A DNA stretch of 64,000 bases from Rikenellaceae bacterium (GTDB taxonomy: Bacteria; Bacteroidota; Bacteroidia; Bacteroidales; Rikenellaceae), in assembly GCA_015059685.1 (NCBI GenBank), contig SUZW01000009.1, positions 1 to 64,000 of the forward strand, read 5' to 3'. The notes beneath the pieces are model-generated. The model had not been told where the DNA came from, made no database searches, and saw only the letters and a program-made list of their open reading frames with translations. Positions 56,772 through 64,000 of this stretch are shown one piece after another (the stretch's first letter is position 1; each line of letters begins with the position of its first letter). Both the position numbers and the translations under genes were made by a program.

Positions 56772-57944
56772 ATGAAGAAAGTTTACTCTCTGTTTGTGGC
56801 GTGTCTGCTCCTCTCTGTGCAGGCGTTGGCTGCAGACAATCAGGTAGCGTGCAGTGATGCTGCAGCAGCGAAAATCGACTCTCTTGAGTTGCGTTTGGCA
56901 AAGATGGAAAAACGCTCAAAGAACTGGGCGAAGGTTAAGCAGTACTTCAACATCTCGGGCTTTATTCAGGCGGCTTACGACTGGACCGATGCCGACAACT
57001 CCTCGACATTCCATGTTCGTCGTGCCCGTTTGGATATCAAGGGTGACCTCTACAAGGGTAAGAAGGGTGCCAAGATTGACTACCGTTTCTACTTCGACCT
57101 CGCTCGTCTGACCAAGAGTGCTCCGATACTCGATATGTGGGTGCGCTATCGTCCTTGCAAGGAGTTCGGTGTTCAGATGGGACAGTTCAAAAATAAGTTC
57201 TCGTTTGAGGCTTCGATAGGTCCTAACAAGTACGACTTTATCGACTACTCGTACGCAGTATGTCGTCTTGCGAAGAATGGCAGTGGCGATATCCTCGGTC
57301 TGAATATGACGGCTCGTGACCTCGGTGTCGAGTTTATGGGTGGCTTTATCCATAAGGAGGGCTACAGCGTGTTGAACTACAACATCGCAGTTCTCAACGG
57401 TAGCGGTATAAATGTCAAGGATAACAACAAGAGCAAGGATGTGATGGCTCGTTTGACCGTGAAGCCGATGAAGGAGCTTGCCATTGCGGGATACTACCAG
57501 TGGGGCGAGAATGTCCTCACGGAGGAGAAGGCCCTCTCGTTCGGTTGGACAGGCAACTGCGAATATGTCACTTCGCATCGTTGGGGTGCCGGCCTCGACT
57601 ACAACACCAAGTGCTGCTTCGTGCGTACGGAGTATATCGGTGGTATAACCGGTCATACTCGTTCGGAGTCGGCTTATGTGTCGGGAGGTTACAAGTTCTA
57701 TGCACCGAAGATGCCGGGTCACGGCTGGGTAGGTGCTATGGTGGACTACTTCACCCTCGATGCTACAAAGGCGAAGAGCAATTCGGATTTGCGTTATGTC
57801 CTCTGCGTGGGCTACCAGCCTGTGAAGTATGCCCGCATACAGTTGGCCTACTCGCTCGAGCAGATGCTTGGCGACGGTCGTCTATTCAAGAACCACAGAC
57901 CATTCTGCAACACCGTGAAGGTCTTGGTTACAGCATCGTTCTAA
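56772..57944 (+). CDS. OprO/OprP-like porin
   Basis: Signal peptide; coiled-coil SLELRLAKMEKRSKNW; FIQAAYDWTDADNSSTFHVRRARLDIKGDLYKGKKGAKIDYRFYFDLA beta-barrel. Confidence 0.85.
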   Translation: MKKVYSLFVACLLLSVQALAADNQVACSDAAAAKIDSLELRLAKMEKRSKNWAKVKQYFNISGFIQAAYDWTDADNSSTFHVRRARLDIKGDLYKGKKGAKIDYRFYFDLARLTKSAPILDMWVRYRPCKEFGVQMGQFKNKFSFEASIGPNKYDFIDYSYAVCRLAKNGSGDILGLNMTARDLGVEFMGGFIHKEGYSVLNYNIAVLNGSGINVKDNNKSKDVMARLTVKPMKELAIAGYYQWGENVLTEEKALSFGWTGNCEYVTSHRWGAGLDYNTKCCFVRTEYIGGITGHTRSESAYVSGGYKFYAPKMPGHGWVGAMVDYFTLDATKAKSNSDLRYVLCVGYQPVKYARIQLAYSLEQMLGDGRLFKNHRPFCNTVKVLVTASF

Positions 57945-57972
57945 AGAGATTACTAACAAACCCCAAATTGAT

Positions 57973-59277
57973 ATGAAAGATTTTTGGAAAAAAGTATTAG
58001 TTGAGGATTGGGTGGTGACATTTTTGGCCATTCCACTCCTTGTGATTGCAGGTTTTGCCGGTGAGATGCCTACAATCAAAAAGGTAATTGCGATACCTAC
58101 AACCCTTGCGACAGCGGATGCGTGGATCAGCATCGGTGTCCTCTTTTTGATAGCACTCGTGGTTCTCTACATCGGCAACAAGTTGCTTTCACGCCCATTG
58201 CGAGGCCTCTTCTGGTCGTTTGTGGTGGTCTTTGCCGTGTCGTTGTTGGCGCAGTTTATCGCAAAGATACCTGCCGTTAAGTACTACGGCTTTGAGGCTG
58301 TGTTCTTCTCGGTAATCTTTGGTCTGATTATCCGCAACTGCTTCCATATTCCGGATTGGTTGAAACCGGCTATCCAGGGCGAGTTCTTTATTAAAATAGG
58401 TGTGGTTTGCCTCGGTGCGACAATCTTGTTCCGTGACTTCCTCACTTCGGGTGCTGCAGGTATCGTGCAGGCCTGCATCGTGGTGACTTGCGTATGGCTG
58501 TTCGGCTTCTGGCTCTCTCGTCGTATGAAGGTCGAGGAGCGTGCTGCGATGACCTTGTCGAGTGGTGCTACAATCTGCGGCGTGTCGGCTTGTATCGCTG
58601 CAGGTGGCGTAGCCAAGGTTGAGGAGAAGCACCTCTCCTACATCATCTCGGTGGTGCTTATCATCGCTGTTCCGATGATCTATCTGATGCCGCTGTTGGC
58701 CGAGCTTATCGTGCCACTCCTGACCGATAATGTCGAGGTGCAGAATGAGATTATGGGTGCCTGGATTGGTGGTACCGTAGATACTACAAGTGGTGTTGCT
58801 GCTGCGAGTGATATGATTAACGACGAGGCCAACAAGACCGCTATGATTGTTAAGGCAACACAAAATGTGTTGATTGGCGTTGTTGCATTCTGCATCGCAA
58901 CATACCTCGCATCGAAGGGTGGCGATGGCAAGTTGCACCGCCCATCGGCTCGCCTCGTATGGGAGAAGTTCCCGAAGTTTGTCTTTGGTTTCATCCTTGC
59001 ATCGTTGGTATTCAGCCTCTTGCAGGGCAACCATATCTTCCCTGATTGGGAGGCAAAGAAGCTTGCCGAGACCTCGATGGCAAAGACCTTCTCGTCGTTC
59101 TTCTTCTCGCTGGCATTCGTCTGCATCGGTATGGATACCCGCCTCAAGGATATCATATCGAAGGATAACCGAAATATCCTCTACGCCTTCCTTGGCACAC
59201 AGTGTTTCAATATTGTTGTCACATTCCTTGTGGCGTGGTTGATGTTTGGTGTTGTGAAGCCGGCTTTGGGCTGGTAA
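57973..59277 (+). CDS. YeiH family putative sulfate exporter
   Basis: 10+ TM; GEFFIKIGVVCLGATILF; SGATICGVSACIAAG; WIGGTVDTTSGVAAA. Confidence 0.9.
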   Translation: MKDFWKKVLVEDWVVTFLAIPLLVIAGFAGEMPTIKKVIAIPTTLATADAWISIGVLFLIALVVLYIGNKLLSRPLRGLFWSFVVVFAVSLLAQFIAKIPAVKYYGFEAVFFSVIFGLIIRNCFHIPDWLKPAIQGEFFIKIGVVCLGATILFRDFLTSGAAGIVQACIVVTCVWLFGFWLSRRMKVEERAAMTLSSGATICGVSACIAAGGVAKVEEKHLSYIISVVLIIAVPMIYLMPLLAELIVPLLTDNVEVQNEIMGAWIGGTVDTTSGVAAASDMINDEANKTAMIVKATQNVLIGVVAFCIATYLASKGGDGKLHRPSARLVWEKFPKFVFGFILASLVFSLLQGNHIFPDWEAKKLAETSMAKTFSSFFFSLAFVCIGMDTRLKDIISKDNRNILYAFLGTQCFNIVVTFLVAWLMFGVVKPALGW

Positions 59278-59316
59278 GATATTCTTGGAAGGTACATTCC
59301 TGCGTCAAACTCAATA

Positions 59317-59345
59317 AACAGGGTGGTAAATTTACCGCCCTGTTT
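59317..59345. terminator. terminator after yeiH
   Basis: AACAGGGTGGTAAATTTACCGCCCTGTTT palindrome. Confidence 0.7.
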
Positions 59346-59349
59346 GTTG

Positions 59350-59400
59350 TTATTAGCCAATGGCTAATGGCCAATGGCTAATAGCTAATAACTAATAGCC
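59350..59400. repeat. heptamer microsatellite (GGCTAAT)n
   Basis: attagccaatggctaatggccaatggctaatagctaataactaatagcc. Confidence 0.8.
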
Positions 59401-59433
59401 TTTTATGTTATTTGAAATCTTGCAAAAAAATTG

Positions 59434-59441
59434 TACCTTTG
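59434..59441 (+). promoter_or_regulatory. -7 element TACCTTTG upstream of POT transporter
   Basis: TAnnTTTG consensus 44 bp upstream of ATG. Confidence 0.55.
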
Positions 59442-59484
59442 CCCTGGATTAGACAATTATTTATTAACTAAAATTTTATAAACT

Positions 59485-61017
59485 ATGTTCAAAGGACACC
59501 CAAAAGCCCTTTATGCCCTCGCTCTCGCCAATACGGGTGAGCGTTTCGGCTACTACACAATGTTGGCTGTATTTGCCTTGTTCCTTCGTGCCAATTTCGG
59601 TTTGGACGCAGGTGTAGCAGGTGCAATTTACAGTACTTTCCTCGGTCTTGTCTATTTTATGCCACTCTTTGGTGGTATCTTGGCAGACAAGTTCGGCTAT
59701 GGTAAGATGGTTACCATCGGTATCTCGATTATGTTTATCGGATACTTGCTCCTCTCGTTGCCTCTTGGTGGCGACACCTTGGCGATGATTGCAATGCTCG
59801 GTGCGTTGCTCTTTATCTCTGTCGGTACAGGTCTGTTCAAGGGTAACTTGCAGGTTATGGTGGGTAATCTCTACGATGACCCAAAATATGCCGACAAGCG
59901 CGACTCTGCATTCTCGCTCTTCTATATGGCTATCAACATTGGTGCGTTGTTCGCTCCAACCGCAGCCGTAGCAATCAAGGATTGGGCAGAGAAGTCGCTC
60001 GGTTTCGAGGGTAACGATGCCTACCACTTCTCGTTTGCAGTGGCTTGTGTTGCGTTGATTGTGTCGATGGCTATCTACTACGCTTGCCGCAACTGGTTCC
60101 GCCATGTTGAGGGTGGCAAGAAGAGCGATAAGGCTGCTGCTGCGCAGGTTGAGGATAATCTCACCCCTGCCGAGACAAAGCAGCGTATCGTGGCTCTCTG
60201 CCTCGTATTTGCCGTTGTAATCTTCTTCTGGATGGCGTTCCACCAGAATGGTCTTACTTTGACCTACTTCGCTGACGAGTTCACCGTGAAGGAGGCATTC
60301 GGCTTGCAGAGCATGGCATTCAGCGTTTGGAACTTGGTAGTTGTTATCGTTGCCGTTTACGCTGCATTCTCGACCTTCCAGAGCAATAGCGCAAAGGGTA
60401 AGGTTGCTTCGTTTGCAGTTTTGGCTGCTGCGGTAGGATACCTTATCTATAAGGGTATGAATGTGGGTGACGCTTCGGTTGCAGTTTCGGCTCCAATCTT
60501 CCAGCAGTTCAACCCATTCTATGTTGTGGCATTGACTCCTGTATCGTTGGCTATCTTTGGCGCACTCGCAAAGCGTGGCAAGGAGCCTTCGGCACCTCGT
60601 AAGATCGCTTACGGTATGTTGGTTGCAGCGGTAGGTTTTGCTGTTATGGCATTTGGTTCGCAGGGTCTGCTCACTCCAAACGAGCAGGCAGAGGCTGTTA
60701 AGGCTGGCGCAAATGCACCACTCGTATCGGCAAACTGGTTGATTATGACCTACCTCGTATTGACCTTTGCAGAGTTGTTGCTCTCGCCAATGGGTATCTC
60801 GTTCGTATCGAAGGTTGCACCTCCAAAGTACAAGGGTATGATGATGGGTGGCTGGTTTGTGGCTACCGCAATCGGTAATATGCTTGTTGCTGTTGGTGGT
60901 TTCCTCTGGGGCGGTATCTCACTTACCATCGTTTGGTCGGTATTTATCGCTTTGTGTTTGCTCTCGGCATTGTTTATGTTTGTTATGATGAAGCGTTTGG
61001 AGAGTGCAACTAAATAG
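59485..61017 (+). CDS. POT/PTR family proton-dependent oligopeptide transporter
   Basis: GHPKALYALALANTGERFGYYTMLAVFALFL; GGILADKFGYGKMV; FSLFYMAINIGALFAPT. Confidence 0.95.
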   Translation: MFKGHPKALYALALANTGERFGYYTMLAVFALFLRANFGLDAGVAGAIYSTFLGLVYFMPLFGGILADKFGYGKMVTIGISIMFIGYLLLSLPLGGDTLAMIAMLGALLFISVGTGLFKGNLQVMVGNLYDDPKYADKRDSAFSLFYMAINIGALFAPTAAVAIKDWAEKSLGFEGNDAYHFSFAVACVALIVSMAIYYACRNWFRHVEGGKKSDKAAAAQVEDNLTPAETKQRIVALCLVFAVVIFFWMAFHQNGLTLTYFADEFTVKEAFGLQSMAFSVWNLVVVIVAVYAAFSTFQSNSAKGKVASFAVLAAAVGYLIYKGMNVGDASVAVSAPIFQQFNPFYVVALTPVSLAIFGALAKRGKEPSAPRKIAYGMLVAAVGFAVMAFGSQGLLTPNEQAEAVKAGANAPLVSANWLIMTYLVLTFAELLLSPMGISFVSKVAPPKYKGMMMGGWFVATAIGNMLVAVGGFLWGGISLTIVWSVFIALCLLSALFMFVMMKRLESATK

Positions 61018-61053
61018 TAATTTCTCGTGATAAGCCGCAATCTGCGGCGTAAT

Positions 61054-61083
61054 AAAAGGCTGCATAATTTTGCAGCCTTTTTT
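61054..61083 (+). terminator. intrinsic terminator after POT gene
   Basis: AAAAGGCTGCA taatttt GCAGCCTTTTTT. Confidence 0.8.
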
Positions 61084-61231
61084 ACGCCAAAGTGTGTTAC
61101 CTACCCCCTAAATCCCCCTCCTGTGAGGGGGACTTTGCTAAAAGTAAAGACCTTCGGGCTGTACGCTTTGTACTATCCCGAAGGTCTCTCTTTTGCGATG
61201 CACCACATCTCACGACTTCTGACGAGAAATT

Positions 61232-61389
61232 GAGAGCTGAGAGTGGCGCAATTTGATAACGGCCAGTAAAGGCCAGTAAGGGCTATTAAGGGCCAGTAAG
61301 GGTATAGCGCCTTCTTTACTTGCCGTTACTAGCCCTTACTATCCCTTAATTCGCTTGCGCCCCGACCACCTTCAGAGTTCCCACCAACC
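61232..61389 (-). repeat. modular intergenic repeat copy I (decamer interior)
   Basis: Reverse complement GGTTGGTGGGAACTCTGAAGGTGGTCGGGGCGCAAGCGAATTAAGGG...ATTGCGCCACTCTCAGCTCTCA. Confidence 0.85.
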
Positions 61390-61427
61390 GAAAAACCGAA
61401 AGTTTTCCGTTTTCCGTTTGTTTTTTA

Positions 61428-61435
61428 TATCTTTG
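61428..61435 (+). promoter_or_regulatory. -7 element TATCTTTG upstream of U32 peptidase
   Basis: TAnnTTTG consensus 8 bp before the ATG at 61444. Confidence 0.5.
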
Positions 61436-61443
61436 TACCACCT

Positions 61444-63246
61444 ATGGTACAAGTGGAGCTTTTGGCCCCTGCGAGGGATTACGACACGGCGGTCGATGCT
61501 ATAGACTGCGGAGCCGATGCCGTATATATTGGCGGTGCGAAGTTTGGTGCAAGGCACGCTGCAACAAACAGCGTAGCCGATATTGCACGCACCGTGGAGT
61601 ATGCACATCGCTATGGTGTGAAGGTCTATGCTACGCTCAATACGCTCCTCTACGACAACGAGTTGGAGGAGGCTCGGGCGCAGGCCTTGGCCTTGGCGGA
61701 GGCGGGTGTGGATGCCCTCATTGTGCAAGATATGGCCTATTGCCGTATGGGGCTTCCGATACCTCTCCATGCCTCGACACAGACCTCCTGCACAACGCCC
61801 GACAAGGTGCGTTTCTTCGAGGAGGTGGGCTTCGAGCGTGCTATTCTGGAACGAGCACTCTCTATCGAAGATATCCGTGCCATTCGTAACGCCACACATA
61901 TCGAATTGGAGGCCTTTGTGCATGGTGCGATATGTGTCTGCGACAGTGGGCGTTGCTTCCTCTCACGCTCGACATCGGAGCGTAGCGGCAACCGTGGCGA
62001 GTGCAGCCAGCCGTGCCGCCTGGAGTACGACCTCGAAGATGAGCAGGGGAGAAAGATTATCGAGGGCAAGCACCTCCTCTCGGTGCGGGATATGAACCTC
62101 TCGATGCGTCTTGGCGAGATGATAGATGCGGGGGTGTCGTCGTTCAAAATTGAGGGCCGACTCAAAGATAGAGTCTATATCCGCAATATCGTAAGCCTCT
62201 ACCGTCGTCTTCTCGATAAGGAGATAGCTTGCCGTGAGGGTGTGGTGCGCAGCTCGGTGGGGCGCAGCACCATAGAGTTTGAGCCCGATGCCTCGAAGAG
62301 CTTTATGCGTGGTGCGTCGGAGTACTTTTTCGATGGCAAGGTGCGTGGCGTGGCCTCGTTTGATACCCCGAAGTCTATGGGCGAGAGGGTAGGCGTGGTG
62401 ACACGATGCGACAGGCGTGGTGTGGTGCTCGACTGCGACCACGACCTCGCAACGGGCGATGGCGTATGCTTCGTGTCGAACGGAAGGCTCTACGGAACAA
62501 ATATAAATGGTGTCGAAGGTCGCTCCGTGCGCCTCAATAGCGACGAGGGTGTAGCCGAGGGGGTTACCCTCTACCGCAACTACAACCGCCACTTTGTTGC
62601 AGCGGTGGAGCGTAGTCGCATACGACGCACTGTGGATGTGAGGATGAAGGTGGAGTTCTCTGCCGATGCAGTTACTCTTTCGGTAACTGATATAGAGGGT
62701 GTTACGACAACCTGCTCGGTGGCGTGTGATACGCAGGAGGTGCGGGATGCCGTGCGAGGTGAGGCGATGCTGCGACAGCAGCTCTCCCGTGTGGGTGACA
62801 CCATATTCGAGGTTGCGGATATAGAGGTCGTAAATCTCCGTTTTGTGCCGATGTCGGTTGTGGGGGCTCTGCGTCGTGAGGTGCTTGCAAAGCTCCTCGA
62901 AGAGCGCATCGCACACGCCAATAAAAGGCCTCGCAGGGCCTTTGTGGAGCGAGAAGCGGCCTATCCTTCGAGGGTGCTCACACCGCAAGACAATGTGACA
63001 AATCGCCTTGCAAGAGCGTTCTATGCCGACCATGGAGTTTCAGATATCGCCGAGGGACTTGATTGTCGTGCGACGACAGCAGGGGAGTGCGTGATGCAGA
63101 GTTCGTACTGCATCCGTCGAGAGATTGGCGAGTGCCTGCTGCAACGACCGAAATATCGAGGCAAGCTCTATCTTGTGCGAGGCTCAAAACGCTACGCCCT
63201 GCATTTCGACTGCAAGGCGTGCAGGATGATGGTGATTGATGAGTAG
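61444..63246 (+). CDS. U32 family peptidase-like protein (TrhP/RlhA/YegQ type)
   Basis: ELLAPARDYDTAVDAIDCGADAVYIGGAKFGAR; FVHGAICVCDSGRCFLSRSTSERSGNRGECSQPCR U32 signature. Confidence 0.93.
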   Translation: MVQVELLAPARDYDTAVDAIDCGADAVYIGGAKFGARHAATNSVADIARTVEYAHRYGVKVYATLNTLLYDNELEEARAQALALAEAGVDALIVQDMAYCRMGLPIPLHASTQTSCTTPDKVRFFEEVGFERAILERALSIEDIRAIRNATHIELEAFVHGAICVCDSGRCFLSRSTSERSGNRGECSQPCRLEYDLEDEQGRKIIEGKHLLSVRDMNLSMRLGEMIDAGVSSFKIEGRLKDRVYIRNIVSLYRRLLDKEIACREGVVRSSVGRSTIEFEPDASKSFMRGASEYFFDGKVRGVASFDTPKSMGERVGVVTRCDRRGVVLDCDHDLATGDGVCFVSNGRLYGTNINGVEGRSVRLNSDEGVAEGVTLYRNYNRHFVAAVERSRIRRTVDVRMKVEFSADAVTLSVTDIEGVTTTCSVACDTQEVRDAVRGEAMLRQQLSRVGDTIFEVADIEVVNLRFVPMSVVGALRREVLAKLLEERIAHANKRPRRAFVEREAAYPSRVLTPQDNVTNRLARAFYADHGVSDIAEGLDCRATTAGECVMQSSYCIRREIGECLLQRPKYRGKLYLVRGSKRYALHFDCKACRMMVIDE

Positions 63247-63327
63247 GGGCAAATTAGCCGTTAGCCATTAGCCATTAGCTTTTTTGTTAGGGTTGTTAGA
63301 GGTTGTTAGGGGTTGTTAGAGTTTTTT

Positions 63328-63427
63328 AACTACTCACTACTCACTACTCATTACTCATTACTCACTACTCACTACTCATTACTCACTACTCACTACTCAC
63401 TACTCACTACTCACTACTAACTACTAA
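63328..63427. repeat. heptamer tandem array (CTACTCA)x~13 with CATTACTCA variants
   Basis: aactactcactactcactactcattactcattactcactactc...ctactaactactaac. Confidence 0.92.
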
Positions 63428-63946
63428 CTCGATAGCCTTGTCGTGCGGCTCGGAGGGTATGGTATCGACAATCTGGCAGGGGTAGCAAACCCCTATGGTG
63501 TAGGCGTGGAAGCCATTGCGGGAGAGGTATTTGTCGTAGAAGCCTTTGCCACGACCAAGGCGAAAACCATCAGCGGTAAATGCAACCCCCGGCACAATCA
63601 TAACATCTATATCCGAGGGTGATACGGGCTCGGCAGCCGAAGGCTCCATAATGCCGAAAGCACCCTCGTGCAACCCCTCTGAGATGTCGTAGAACTCCAT
63701 CTCCTCGCCCTCGATACGGGGCAAAACAATGCGCTTCCGGGGCGCAAGTTGCTCGATTATGGAGGCGGTTTGAGGCTCGTCGGGCAGCGATGCAAAGAGT
63801 GCTACAACGGAGGCTTTTTCGACCTCCTCAAATTTGGATATCTTGCTGAATATCTGCGTAGATAACGCCTCCTTATCGGTAGCCGAGAGGGTGGCTATCT
63901 TGGCTCTGACTTCTCGTCGCAAAGTCGATTTGTTGGTTGCGCCCAT
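63407..63946 (-). CDS. 5-formyltetrahydrofolate cyclo-ligase
   Basis: VVALFASLPDEPQTASII; RIVLPRIEGEEMEFY; MIVPGVAFTADGFRLGRGKGFYDKYL. Confidence 0.93.
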   Translation of the reverse strand: MGATNKSTLRREVRAKIATLSATDKEALSTQIFSKISKFEEVEKASVVALFASLPDEPQTASIIEQLAPRKRIVLPRIEGEEMEFYDISEGLHEGAFGIMEPSAAEPVSPSDIDVMIVPGVAFTADGFRLGRGKGFYDKYLSRNGFHAYTIGVCYPCQIVDTIPSEPHDKAIELVVSSE

Positions 63947-63989
63947 AAAAAAAAAGAGTTAAAAGTATTGTTATTTCGCAAACAATTCG

Positions 63990-63997
63990 TATCTTTG
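63990..63997 (+). promoter_or_regulatory. -7 element TATCTTTG for a gene beyond the window
   Basis: TAnnTTTG consensus at the very end of the window. Confidence 0.45.
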
Positions 63998-64000
63998 TAG

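Noticed and set aside
17555-61389. Classical insertion sequence or transposon
   Set aside because: No transposase, integrase or recombinase ORF was found in the window; elements are short and non-coding.

Overview
64 kb of a Bacteroidales-type chromosome. The evidence is TAnnTTTG -7 promoters, UpxY, fused LpxC/FabZ, GlnN, BACON/BspA proteins and SusD-free gut-type gene content; exact taxon cannot be fixed from sequence reading alone, though Rikenellaceae/Alistipes-like is my guess. Left end (1-12.6 kb): a surface-polysaccharide locus with a UDP-L-FucNAc pathway (capE, cupin, capF, capG, wbuB-like GT), an AT-rich ATP-grasp/GT cassette, a polysaccharide deacetylase, and a convergent upxY-rmlACDB operon. 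Middle: K+/H+ antiporter, OMPLA-like phospholipase, TonB-like protein, lpxC/fabZ, lpxA, lutABC-like genes and a metallophosphoesterase. Next comes a six-gene tandem array of secreted PHP-domain phosphoesterases (22.7-30.0 kb) with a seventh copy at 33.6-34.8 kb, then pfp, an ECF sigma plus membrane protein, a SLOG-like protein, and an SDR / OYE-family / steroid-5-reductase-like operon resembling bile-acid (isoallo-LCA type) operons. Right half: ychF, miaB, yitT, a giant BACON/BspA lipoprotein, plsY, two tandem acyl-CoA ligases, glnN, dnaG, an OprO/P-like porin, yeiH, a POT transporter, a U32 peptidase and 5-FTHF cyclo-ligase. Most striking non-coding signal: a modular family of intergenic repeats with a shared ~33-bp end (GTGGGGACTCTGGAGGTGGTCGGGGCGCAA) and exchangeable interiors (9-mer arrays, 10-mer inverted arrays, or arrays of different mini-hairpins joined by a constant linker). 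It often lies beside a second large palindromic repeat and several heptameric microsatellite families. The PHP array, the modular repeats and the putative steroid operon are the best candidates for follow-up.
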